A stretch of DNA of 64,000 nt from Phil1 sp964487565. Lineage in GTDB: Bacteria > Bacillota > Clostridia > Christensenellales > CAG-138. The position numbers and the translations under genes were made by a program. This document shows, in pieces, positions 40,757 through 48,752 of this stretch. Location of the stretch: positions 1 to 64,000 of the forward strand of contig CAZARN010000001.1 of the NCBI GenBank assembly GCA_964487565.1, read 5' to 3'. Within the stretch, counting starts at the first letter, position 1. Every line of letters starts with the position of its first letter. The notes under the pieces are model-generated. The model saw nothing but the letters and a program-made list of their open reading frames with translations. It did not search any database and was not told where the DNA came from.

Positions 40757-41415
40757 ATTGTGAATACCTCCGTAACTTCATCGCACCAGTCCGCGATAAG
40801 CTGGCGCACCCGTTCGTTGACGGGCGTGTCCGTTTCGATCACCATGCACGCGCCGCCGCGTCTGCCCTGACGGAAAACGCGCATGAAGGCGACGTTGATC
40901 TGCTCCTTGGCAAGGATGAGCGTCACCATGTTGATCACCCCGGGCATATCCGTGTGGCGCACGATGAGCGTCGGATACTCGCCGGAAAACTCCATCTCCA
41001 TGCCGTTGACCTCGCTCACGAGGATATTGCCTCCGCCGATGGACGCGCCGACGACCGTCGTCTCTTTGCCGGAAGCGCCCCAAAGCTCGATCTTCGCGGT
41101 GTTGGGATGCTCCGCCGGTTCATCCGACCATTCGACGGAAACGTCGATTTCCGCTTCCTGCGCAAGCAGTATGGAATAGCGCAGGCGGGGATCGTCGGGC
41201 AGGAGGCCGAGTATGCCCGCAACGATCGCCTTGTCCGTGCCGTGCCCGCGTCCGGTGGTCGCAAAGGACTCATAAAGCGTGATGTGAGCTTTTTTCACGT
41301 CTCCGCCCGCGATGCGGTTTGCCATGCGGCCGAGCTTGGCCGCGCCCGCCGTGTGCGAGCTTGATGGGCCGACCATACGCGGCCCGATTATGTCGAACAC
41401 TCCGAAATTCTGCAT
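40753..41415 (-). CDS. sdaAB: L-serine ammonia-lyase, iron-sulfur type, beta subunit
   Basis: A 220-aa subunit with the N-terminal domain DIIGPRMVGPSSSHTAGAAKLG (about 8-29) and a C-terminal ACT domain (about 147-220, LIVRHTDMPGVINMV), which may bind serine as a regulatory ligand. It starts 3 bp after the pseudouridine synthase gene and overlaps sdaAA. Confidence 0.95.
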   Translation of the reverse strand: MQNFGVFDIIGPRMVGPSSSHTAGAAKLGRMANRIAGGDVKKAHITLYESFATTGRGHGTDKAIVAGILGLLPDDPRLRYSILLAQEAEIDVSVEWSDEPAEHPNTAKIELWGASGKETTVVGASIGGGNILVSEVNGMEMEFSGEYPTLIVRHTDMPGVINMVTLILAKEQINVAFMRVFRQGRRGGACMVIETDTPVNERVRQLIADWCDEVTEVFTI

Positions 41416-41418
41416 TTT

Positions 41419-42732
41419 TTAATCCTCTATGCTTATAATCTTCCCCGAAAGGGCTGATAAAACGCTCTTTTGCGGGAAGTTGAATTCGATCCTCACCGCG
41501 CGCAGGGAAAGGCCGCGCGCGCCCGTCTGTCTGTCCTTTTCCCTGTCGCCGTATCTGTCGTCGCCGACGAGCGGAAGCCCCTCGTGGGCGAGATGCGCGC
41601 GGATCTGATGCGTGCGTCCGGTGACAAGCTCCACCTCAAGCAGCGACGTTTGGCCCTTGCGCTCCAGCACGCGGTAGCGCGTGATTATCTCCTTCGCGCC
41701 CGGCCGGCAGACGTCGGTTATCTCGACGCGCGCGTTGTCCGCATCCTTGGTGAGCCATGCGCGGAGCTGCGCCTCGTCCGACGGCGGGTCGCCGTAGACC
41801 TCGCACCGGTAGAATTTTCTTATTGCGCGGGTCTTGATCGCCTCCTCGAGCGCGTCGCGGGATTCTTCGCAGCGCGCGAAAAGGACCAGTCCCTCAGTCG
41901 CCACGTCAAGTCTGTGGACGGGGAATATATCCCCGCCGAGCGCGTGCGAAAGCCTTTCTTCAAGCGAATCGCCCCCGTCGTTTGCGGCGACGCTCATGCC
42001 GGAGTCCTTGTTGCAGCAAAGGATGTTTTCATCCGCGTAGACGAGCTTCACGCCGCCGAGCAGAGCTTTGAGCTCGGTCGCGAACGGCGCCCATGCGCGG
42101 CCGGACGGCATGGAAACGAAAGTCATGCGCGCGTGCTGCGTCGGATGCTCAAATGTGAGGGAATATGCCCAGAGCGCAAGCTGTTCGCCGGGAACGGCGC
42201 TTTTGTTGTAACGTTGATCGCCGTAAAGCGCGAGGCCCGCGTCCGCCATCTGGCAGCGTATCTGGTGATGGCGTCCCGTCATAAGCGACACCGCGACAAG
42301 CGTAAGCCCGCATTTTTCGCAAAGCCTTTGATATGAAAGCACGGCGCTTTTCGCGCCCGGCGTATCCGCGGGAACGATCGACGCGCCGGTCGCGGTCTCG
42401 TCGCGCAGGATATAGCCCGAAAGCTTATCCGTGGGGCGCGGCTTGCCGGTCACGAGGGCGGCATAGCGCTTTTGGGTCGCATGGGACGCGAACTGCGCCG
42501 TAAGGCGTGAAGCGGCCTTCGACGTGCGCGCGAACACCATAACGCCGCCCGCCGGACGGTCAAGCCTGTGTACAAGGCCGAGATAGACGTCGCCGGGCTT
42601 CGCGTATTTTTCTTTTATATATGCTTTGCACGCCGTCAGCAGATCCGGATCGCCGGAGCTGTCGGCCTGGACGGGCATGTTGACCGGCTTCTCGACAACG
42701 AGAAGATGGTTGTCCTCATAAAGGACGTTCAT
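41419..42732 (-). CDS. Double-domain RluA-family pseudouridine synthase
   Basis: A 437-aa protein holding two complete RluA catalytic domains in one chain. Domain 1 (about 1-215) has HRLDRPAGG with catalytic Asp58 and TGRHHQIR (152-159). Domain 2 (about 228-437) has HRLDVATEG with Asp276 and TGRTHQIR (371-378). Ordinary RluA enzymes have one such domain, alone or after an S4 domain, and modify uridines in rRNA or tRNA. There is no stop, frameshift or RBS between the halves. Targets are unknown. It overlaps dapF by 1 bp. Confidence 0.88.
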   Translation of the reverse strand: MNVLYEDNHLLVVEKPVNMPVQADSSGDPDLLTACKAYIKEKYAKPGDVYLGLVHRLDRPAGGVMVFARTSKAASRLTAQFASHATQKRYAALVTGKPRPTDKLSGYILRDETATGASIVPADTPGAKSAVLSYQRLCEKCGLTLVAVSLMTGRHHQIRCQMADAGLALYGDQRYNKSAVPGEQLALWAYSLTFEHPTQHARMTFVSMPSGRAWAPFATELKALLGGVKLVYADENILCCNKDSGMSVAANDGGDSLEERLSHALGGDIFPVHRLDVATEGLVLFARCEESRDALEEAIKTRAIRKFYRCEVYGDPPSDEAQLRAWLTKDADNARVEITDVCRPGAKEIITRYRVLERKGQTSLLEVELVTGRTHQIRAHLAHEGLPLVGDDRYGDREKDRQTGARGLSLRAVRIEFNFPQKSVLSALSGKIISIED

Positions 42733-43568
42733 CAGTCCTCCATGTCGCCCTCAAAGGCGAATTCGGCAGGGCCTGTCATATATACGTTTCCGTCGTCGGC
42801 CCAAAGTATCTCAAGCGTGCCCAGGGCAAGATGCACGAAAACATGCCGCCCGGTCTTGCCGGCGATGGCGCTGCATACCGCGGCGGAGCTTGAACCCGTG
42901 CCGCAGGCATATGTCGCGCCGCAGCCGCGCTCCCATGTGCGCACCTCAATGTTCTCCGGGTCGATGACGCGGGTGAAGTTCACGTTTGCGCGCCGCGGGA
43001 AAACCGGCGCGGTCTCGATCGCGCGGCCATACCTGCAAAGCTCCTCGTTTTCGGGTATCTCATCCACGAACACCGCCGCGTGAGGCACGCCGAGAAGTAT
43101 GGCGGAGAATGTGAATTCACGCCCGAGCGCGTTTATCTTTTCAAGGCGGCACTCCCCTTCGCCCGTCATGGGTATATCGCGCTTCTCGCGGAAGGGACTG
43201 CCCATGTTGACGCGCACGGAGGCCGTTTTGCCGTCCTTCACGGCAAGCTCGATCCTCTGCGGCCCGGCAAGCGTTTCAATGACGAATTTTTCGTTCCGGA
43301 TGATGCCCTTGTCAAATACATATTTTGCAAAGCACCGTATGCCGTTGCCGCACATTTCGGCCTCGCTCCCGTCGGAATTGAAAAGCTGCATGCGGATATC
43401 CTCCGTACTGCTTTCGCGCACGAAGATCAGCCCGTCGGCGCCGACGCCTGTACGCCTGTGGCAGACCCTGCGCGCGAGGGCGCAAAGATCCGTATCGGTA
43501 TAAGCGCCGTTTCTGCCGTCCGCTATAACGAAATCATTGCCGAGACCGTGTGCTTTGACAAAATCCAT
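42732..43568 (-). CDS. dapF: Diaminopimelate epimerase
   Basis: A 278-aa enzyme converting LL- to meso-diaminopimelate for lysine and peptidoglycan. The two active-site cysteines are in CGNGIRCFAKYV (about 73-84) and GCGATYACGTGSSSAA (about 215-230). The start at 43568 has GGAGG 5 nt upstream; an ATG at 43586 has none. It leads a six-gene operon that runs to tsaD. Confidence 0.95.
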   Translation of the reverse strand: MDFVKAHGLGNDFVIADGRNGAYTDTDLCALARRVCHRRTGVGADGLIFVRESSTEDIRMQLFNSDGSEAEMCGNGIRCFAKYVFDKGIIRNEKFVIETLAGPQRIELAVKDGKTASVRVNMGSPFREKRDIPMTGEGECRLEKINALGREFTFSAILLGVPHAAVFVDEIPENEELCRYGRAIETAPVFPRRANVNFTRVIDPENIEVRTWERGCGATYACGTGSSSAAVCSAIAGKTGRHVFVHLALGTLEILWADDGNVYMTGPAEFAFEGDMED

Positions 43569-43601
43569 AAAAACCTCCGGAGCCATATTATTTCACTATA
43601 G

Positions 43602-43630
43602 ATTATATCACGCGTCACAGTATTTTTACA
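43602..43630 (-). promoter_or_regulatory. Promoter of the dapF operon
   Basis: On the minus strand TGTAAA (43625-43630), 17 bp, TATAAT (43602-43607), the -10 being extended by an upstream TG (TGATATAAT). Confidence 0.65.
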
Positions 43631-43727
43631 CGGTTATCCTGTACAATCAGGCAAAATTGGATTATCATTAAAACTGGTTCTTAATACGGAGCCGCTATTG
43701 CAGGAAACATACGGAGACTGTTTATTT

Positions 43728-44630
43728 ATGGAAGAAAAGGATCGCTATTATTTTATTGTGAACCCCGTTTCGGGCTCGGGGCGCGCCAAGGAGGAATTTG
43801 CCCTCGTGCGTGATCTGCTCGATGAGAAAAAGGTTTGTTATGACGTCGCCTATACCGAATATCACCGCCATGCGACGCAGCTTGCGCGTCAGGCGGTGCA
43901 GGACGGATACAGATACATCGTATCCGTCGGCGGGGACGGCACGGTGAACGAGATCGCCGCCGCCCTCGCAAATACGGACGCGGTGCTGTGCGTGCTGCCC
44001 TTCGGCACGGGCAACGATCTTTCCAAGGTGGTCGGCTTCCCGCAGGATCCGGAGGGCGCGGTCGAAACGCTCATCAACGGCCGCATAAGGAAAATGGACG
44101 CGGGCATGGCCAACGAACGCTTCTTCGTCAATGTTTCGGGCTTCGGTTTTGATGTGGACGTGCTCGAGGCCGCGGTGAAGCACAGGGAGAAGCATCCGAA
44201 GGGAATGCTGCCGTATCTTATGGGAATAATGGATGCGCTCAAGCACCTTCGCACGATACATATGAGCATAACGCACGACGGCGAGGAGATAAAATGCAAC
44301 GGAATAATCCTCAGCGTCGGCAACGGACAGTATATCGGCGGCGGGATGCGCGCGGTGCCCATGGGCGACCCGTTCGACGGGCTGCTGGACTGCGTATATG
44401 TCGACAAGATCAGCGTGATGAGGTTTCTCATGCTGTTGCCCAAATTCGTGAAGGGCGCGCACATAGGCCTTCCGGTCGTGCATCATTTCCGCACGAAGGA
44501 GTTCACGGTGAGCTGCCCGGAACACTGTACGCTGGATTTTGACGGAGAGCTTGATTCCTCAACTCCAGTCGCATTCAAGGTGCTGCCGGGAGCGCTCAAC
44601 GTCCTCGTTCCGGCAACGGAGGATAGATGA
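43728..44630 (+). CDS. Diacylglycerol kinase family lipid kinase, copy 1
   Basis: A 300-aa DagK/YegS-type enzyme with NPVSGSGRAKE near the N-terminus, the nucleotide loop SVGGDGTVNEIAAAL (about 66-80) and PFGTGNDLSKVVG (about 93-105). It should phosphorylate diacylglycerol or a similar lipid at the inner membrane face. ATG at 43728 with GGAG 10-11 nt upstream is preferred over the upstream TTG at 43698. The second copy starts in its stop codon. Confidence 0.88.
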   Translation: MEEKDRYYFIVNPVSGSGRAKEEFALVRDLLDEKKVCYDVAYTEYHRHATQLARQAVQDGYRYIVSVGGDGTVNEIAAALANTDAVLCVLPFGTGNDLSKVVGFPQDPEGAVETLINGRIRKMDAGMANERFFVNVSGFGFDVDVLEAAVKHREKHPKGMLPYLMGIMDALKHLRTIHMSITHDGEEIKCNGIILSVGNGQYIGGGMRAVPMGDPFDGLLDCVYVDKISVMRFLMLLPKFVKGAHIGLPVVHHFRTKEFTVSCPEHCTLDFDGELDSSTPVAFKVLPGALNVLVPATEDR

Positions 44631-45517
44631 GGAGACTTTATTTCATCGTCAACCCTGTTTCCGGCTCGGGCATGGGCAAAACGCGCTTTGAACGCATCAT
44701 GCAGATACTCGATGCGAAAGGAGCGGATTACGGATATGTTTTCACGCAATATCCGCGCCATGCGATAAGCCTTGCGGAGGAAGCCGTCGCTGCGGGCGAG
44801 AGGTGCATAGTGTCTGTCGGCGGGGACGGCACGCTGCGCGAAGTGGCGGGCGTCATCGCGGCCGAAACGGGCGTGACGCTCGGCATACTGCCGTTCGGCA
44901 CGGGCAACGATTATGCAAACGGCGTGGGACTGCCTTGCGGGGATGACGAGGCGCTCGTTTCCATATTGCTTGACGGGACGGCGCGTCCTGTCGACGCTGG
45001 GGAAGCCAACGGCCAGTTTTTCATGAATGTGGCGGGCTTCGGCTTTGATGTGGACGTTGTGCGCTATACCGAAAAGTTCAAAAAGAAGCTCAACGGTATG
45101 CTGCCGTATATGCTGGGGATACTCAAATCCCTCGTGTACCTTTCCTGCACAAAGGTCGAGGTCGAAACGGATGACGGTGGCCGCTTTTGCGTTGAAGCAA
45201 CGCTGTTTTCGGTATGCAACGGCACGCGCTTTGCAGGGGGCATAAAGCTTGCCCCGCTTTCGGATCCGGCGGACGGTTTGTTTGACGTATGCGTGCTTAA
45301 GGGTGTGAGCAGGCTCCGTTTCCTTTATTTATTTCCCGGGTACATAAAGGGGAAGCACCTCAAGCATAAAGACGACTTTCTTTATTTCAAGGCAAAAACG
45401 GTGTCGGCCAACTGCGGCGAGAAATTGCCGCTTGAGCTTGACGGGGAGCTCATCGGGGAAACGCCTGTGCGTTTTGCCGTGAAGCCGGCGGCGCTGACGC
45501 TCCTTGCGGGGGATTGA
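44627..45517 (+). CDS. Diacylglycerol kinase family lipid kinase, copy 2
   Basis: A 296-aa paralogue of the preceding gene with the same motifs (NPVSGSGMGKTRFE, SVGGDGTLREVAGVI, PFGTGNDYANGVG). It overlaps copy 1 by 4 bp (ATGA), so they are a tandem duplication that has diverged clearly along the whole length. A heteromeric enzyme or two lipid specificities are possible. The following gene also overlaps its stop. Confidence 0.87.
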   Translation: MRRLYFIVNPVSGSGMGKTRFERIMQILDAKGADYGYVFTQYPRHAISLAEEAVAAGERCIVSVGGDGTLREVAGVIAAETGVTLGILPFGTGNDYANGVGLPCGDDEALVSILLDGTARPVDAGEANGQFFMNVAGFGFDVDVVRYTEKFKKKLNGMLPYMLGILKSLVYLSCTKVEVETDDGGRFCVEATLFSVCNGTRFAGGIKLAPLSDPADGLFDVCVLKGVSRLRFLYLFPGYIKGKHLKHKDDFLYFKAKTVSANCGEKLPLELDGELIGETPVRFAVKPAALTLLAGD

Positions 45518-46653
45518 TGGCAAGAAGAAGATTCCGTTTGAAGAATAAGGCGCTGACCGCAAAGCGGCTCGGCCTCATACTTCTCATCGCGGCGGTCGTT
45601 GTGGGCGCGGCGGCGGGTATCTCCGCGCTTGTCAAGCAGAAGGATTCATTCGGCACGGTGACGGAACTTCCGTTTTACAGCGAAAGCGAATATATATTCC
45701 GCAACGGCGCGTTCTATTATATTGACGGAAACGAGCTTGTTTATTTTGATCCGTCGAACACGGAAAACGCTTCGCGCATGACGCTTGGCACGCAGGGGGT
45801 CAAAATGTGCTCCTCATCCGCGCTTTCCGTGCTTTATGCAGGCTCGAGCGTGCAGATACTCGGCCAAAGCGAGGTGATTGACGCCGGCGGCACCGTTCTT
45901 CGCGTGCGTTGCGGCACCTCGCATATCGCGGTGATGCATGAGGATGCCGCTTCCGCGGCGTCCGTCGCGATATATGACGCGAACGGCGCGCTGATAGACA
46001 CGATCGACGAAGGCTCATCTGCGCTTATAGACTGCGGCTTATACGAAAGCGCCTCCGGGGACATACTCTGGACGCTGATGCTCGACACATCGGGCAGCGT
46101 GCCCGTCAACACGATCACGACCTATACCTATGCCGTGGACGGGGCTGGCGTCGCGCGCGCGTCGATGAGCGGGGTGCTCAGCGTGCAGGGACAGCTTGCG
46201 GAAGACGTGATATTCACCGCCAAGAGCATATTCATCGCGGGCACGAGCCAGCTCATCAGGTGCGACAGCGGCGTGAGCGGCGAAGCTTATCGCCTGCTGA
46301 CATACGGTTACACGCTCAGCGACTGGTCGACTTCGGGCGCGAAGCCGCTTTTCGTTTATGAGCCGCGGACGGCCTCGGATATCCGGCGCGTCAAGCTTTA
46401 CTCGACCTCGGAAAGCGACGTCGCAGAGGCCACGGCGCGCGAGGTGAACCTGCCGGCGTCCGCCGTCGGATACGCGGCGTGCGGGGGCAAGCTTTATGTG
46501 TTCACGGCGGATGAGCTTACGGTATATACCGCCGCGGGCGCCGTGAGCGCGCAGTACGGACTTGACTTCGTTTGCGACGGGGCGGTAAAGCTTTCCGAAA
46601 AATGTATCGCCGTATCCTCAAACGGCAGCATGAAGCTTATAACGCTCAAATGA
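45517..46653 (+). CDS. Membrane-anchored beta-propeller-like protein
   Basis: A 378-aa protein with a basic N-terminus, one membrane helix (about 18-40) and an extracytoplasmic region of repeated short beta-strand units (YYIDGNELVYF, VAIYDANGALIDTI, KLYVFTADELTVYTAAG), like PQQ/WD propellers; it may belong to DUF5711. Function unknown. It overlaps the second lipid-kinase stop codon by 1 bp and is followed by cvpA, so it shares that membrane-linked operon. Confidence 0.7.
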   Translation: MARRRFRLKNKALTAKRLGLILLIAAVVVGAAAGISALVKQKDSFGTVTELPFYSESEYIFRNGAFYYIDGNELVYFDPSNTENASRMTLGTQGVKMCSSSALSVLYAGSSVQILGQSEVIDAGGTVLRVRCGTSHIAVMHEDAASAASVAIYDANGALIDTIDEGSSALIDCGLYESASGDILWTLMLDTSGSVPVNTITTYTYAVDGAGVARASMSGVLSVQGQLAEDVIFTAKSIFIAGTSQLIRCDSGVSGEAYRLLTYGYTLSDWSTSGAKPLFVYEPRTASDIRRVKLYSTSESDVAEATAREVNLPASAVGYAACGGKLYVFTADELTVYTAAGAVSAQYGLDFVCDGAVKLSEKCIAVSSNGSMKLITLK

Positions 46654-46671
46654 CGGCGGAAGGAGGGAAAT

Positions 46672-47382
46672 ATGAATATACTGGATCTTGCGATAATCGC
46701 CGTGTTCGTCTTTTTCATCCTCTGCGGCGTATATAAGGGCTTTGTTTCAACGCTCCTTTCCATCGGCGCGTATATCCTTGCATGGCTGCTTGCGCTCGCG
46801 TTCATGGGCCTTGGGGCGGCGGGCGTAAAAAACAACGAGACGCTTTACAATCAGATGCTCTATTATACCGAGGGCAGCGAATATGTGAACGACGTTGAGA
46901 TCGCCAAAACCGATATTTCCATGATAAGCACAAAGGAGCTTTCAGACATACTGGACAATGCGGATCTGCCTTACCCGATGGCGAAGCAGATCATGAAAAA
47001 CGTCGCGGAGGAAGCGTTCGCCCGCGACAACGTGACGACCCTCGGCGACTATTTCAATCAGACGATCGTTTGCGTTTTTATAAACATAATCGTGTTCCTG
47101 CTGCTTTTCGCGCTGTTCAGGGTGATACTTGCCTTCGTGATAAACGGAGTGGATTTCGCGTGGACCTTCCCGGAGCTTCGCACGGGCGACAAGCTGCTCG
47201 CGGGCGGCATAGGGCTCATCCGCGGGATACTTGCGGTGTTCCTGATCTTCATGCTGCTTCCGCTGGTGCTCATCGTGCTTGCGGGCAAGCTCGCTTTTGT
47301 GACGGAGCTTGTTGACGGGTCGCTGCTTGCGAATTTCTTTTACAGGTCAAATTTCCTTCTCAGCATAATGCCGGGAACATGA
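46672..47382 (+). CDS. CvpA family membrane protein
   Basis: A 236-aa protein with helices at about 5-22, 26-48, 130-156 and 172-196 and the CvpA opening MNILDLAIIAVFVFFILCGVYKGF. In some bacteria CvpA affects colicin export or envelope integrity; the molecular role is unknown. GGAGGG is about 5 nt upstream of the ATG. The methyltransferase gene follows 33 bp later. Confidence 0.82.
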   Translation: MNILDLAIIAVFVFFILCGVYKGFVSTLLSIGAYILAWLLALAFMGLGAAGVKNNETLYNQMLYYTEGSEYVNDVEIAKTDISMISTKELSDILDNADLPYPMAKQIMKNVAEEAFARDNVTTLGDYFNQTIVCVFINIIVFLLLFALFRVILAFVINGVDFAWTFPELRTGDKLLAGGIGLIRGILAVFLIFMLLPLVLIVLAGKLAFVTELVDGSLLANFFYRSNFLLSIMPGT

Positions 47383-47415
47383 GGCGCATGAAAATCGAAT
47401 TGATTGGGGTAAAAT

Positions 47416-48282
47416 ATGTATCTTGCTGACACATGGAAGGATTATGAGCTGATCGACGCCGGCGGCGGGAACAAGCTGGAACGCTGGGGCGGCGTGACGC
47501 TGCTGCGGCCCGATCCGCAGGCCGTCTGGCCGATGGAGGACGAGGCGGAGGAAGCTTCGCGCGCGGACGCCGTGTATATCCGTTCGGACACGGGCGGCGG
47601 ACGCTGGGATTATAAAAAAACGCTGCCCGAAGGCTGGACGATACGCTGGAACGAGCTTACCTTCAACGTGCGGCCCACAGGCTTCAAGCATACAGGCCTT
47701 TTTCCGGAGCAGGCGGTCAACTGGGCGTGGATGCAGCAGCAGGTGGGCGCGGCCGGGAGGCCCCTGCGCGTGCTCAACCTTTTTGCATACACCGGCGGCG
47801 CGACGTGCGCGCTTGCTTCCGCCGGCGCGGAGGTCGTGCATGTCGACGCGGCGAAGGGCATGGTGGCATGGGCCAAGGATAACCTTGCCGCCTGCGGCCT
47901 TGAGCAAAAGCCCGTCCGCTTCATCGTTGACGATTGCATGAAGTTCGTGCTACGCGAGCAGCGCCGCGGCAGGGAATACGACGGCATACTCATGGACCCG
48001 CCAAGCTACGGCCGCGGCCCGTCGGGCGAGATGTGGAAGATCGAGAACGATCTTTATCCTCTCGTCGCTCAATGCGCGAAGATCCTTTCGCGCGACGCGA
48101 GGTTCTTCCTCATCAATTCATATACCACCGGCCTTGCGCCGAGCGTTATCAAAAACGTGCTGAAGGTGGCGCTTGCGGGGCGCGGCGGCCGCGCCGTCGC
48201 CGACGAGGTGGGCCTGCCGATCACGCGCGGGGGACTTGTGCTGCCCTGCGGCGCGTCCGGACGCTGGACAAGCGAAAATTAA
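47416..48282 (+). CDS. SAM-dependent methyltransferase, RlmI/K-like
   Basis: A 288-aa class I methyltransferase. The SAM site is LRVLNLFAYTGGATCALASAGA (about residues 117-138) and the catalytic DPPSYGRGPSGEMW (about 194-207) matches the RlmI/RlmK rRNA methyltransferase branch. The N-terminal half is an extra domain, without a PUA signature. It likely methylates rRNA or another RNA. It is co-directional with CvpA and the TSCPD gene. Confidence 0.85.
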   Translation: MYLADTWKDYELIDAGGGNKLERWGGVTLLRPDPQAVWPMEDEAEEASRADAVYIRSDTGGGRWDYKKTLPEGWTIRWNELTFNVRPTGFKHTGLFPEQAVNWAWMQQQVGAAGRPLRVLNLFAYTGGATCALASAGAEVVHVDAAKGMVAWAKDNLAACGLEQKPVRFIVDDCMKFVLREQRRGREYDGILMDPPSYGRGPSGEMWKIENDLYPLVAQCAKILSRDARFFLINSYTTGLAPSVIKNVLKVALAGRGGRAVADEVGLPITRGGLVLPCGASGRWTSEN

Positions 48283-48297
48283 GGAGGTAATTCCATT

Positions 48298-48549
48298 ATG
48301 CACTATACCTTTACCCCACATGACGTCTGCTCGTCAAGGATCGATCTGGACGTCGAGAACGGCGTCGTCCACAACATCAAATATACGGGCGGCTGCAACG
48401 GCAACCTGAAGGCGATCGGCGCGCTTGCCGAAGGCCTCACCGTTGATGAAGTCATAGAAAAGCTTGAAGGCATAACCTGCGGCGCAAATTACACCTCATG
48501 CAGCGATCAGCTTGCGAAAAACCTGAAAAAGATAAAGACAGCAGGCTGA
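48298..48549 (+). CDS. TIGR03905 family TSCPD-domain protein
   Basis: An 83-aa protein with the TSCPD pattern: CSSRIDLDVENGVVHNIKY, GGCNGNLKAIGALAEG and GITCGANYTSCSDQLAKNL. The conserved cysteines suggest a metal or Fe-S site. The same domain occurs at the C-terminus of some ribonucleotide reductases, but the stand-alone form is uncharacterised. AAGGAGG precedes the ATG. It is the last gene of the lipid-kinase operon. Confidence 0.87.
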   Translation: MHYTFTPHDVCSSRIDLDVENGVVHNIKYTGGCNGNLKAIGALAEGLTVDEVIEKLEGITCGANYTSCSDQLAKNLKKIKTAG

Positions 48550-48581
48550 TTTTTTGTCACATGACGCAAAGTGTAAAAACC

Positions 48582-48617
48582 GGCCGTATGCCGTATTGAC
48601 AAATACGGTATGCGGCC
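48582..48617. terminator. Hairpin overlapping the promoter of the repeat lipoprotein
   Basis: GGCCGTATGCCGTATT (48582-48597) and AATACGGTATGCGGCC (48602-48617) form a 16-bp inverted repeat with a GACA loop. Two non-Watson-Crick positions are both G-U in RNA, favouring a functional RNA hairpin, probably terminating the upstream operon. The loop contains part of the -35 box of the downstream promoter. There is no U-tract. Confidence 0.55.
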
Positions 48618-48624
48618 TTATAAT
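48596..48624 (+). promoter_or_regulatory. Perfect sigma-A promoter of the repeat lipoprotein
   Basis: TTGACA (48596-48601), exactly 17 bp, TATAAT (48619-48624): full consensus. Transcription should begin near 48631, directly before the palindrome at 48635-48652, giving a leader of about 120 nt. Confidence 0.92.
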
Positions 48625-48634
48625 GTAATAAAGT

Positions 48635-48652
48635 TACGCAAACGTTTGCGTA
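48635..48652. promoter_or_regulatory. LacI/PurR-type operator
   Basis: TACGCAAACGTTTGCGTA is a perfect 18-bp palindrome with a central CG, the form bound by LacI/GalR-family regulators; the core is the E. coli PurR consensus. It covers about +5 to +22 of the predicted transcript, ideal for repression. No LacI-family gene lies in the window. Confidence 0.75.
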
Positions 48653-48752
48653 CATTTTTGTTTTCAGGGATTTTCTCCTGTATCCAATGTGTCAAAGCTT
48701 CATCATGATGAACCGGAATCCAAATGCACGACTTTCAGAAAGGACCGACAAA

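Noticed and set aside
41419..42732. Frameshifted pair of separate pseudouridine synthase genes
   Set aside because: The frame is continuous with no stop or RBS at the junction near residue 225, and both domains are full length, so a real fusion is the simpler reading.
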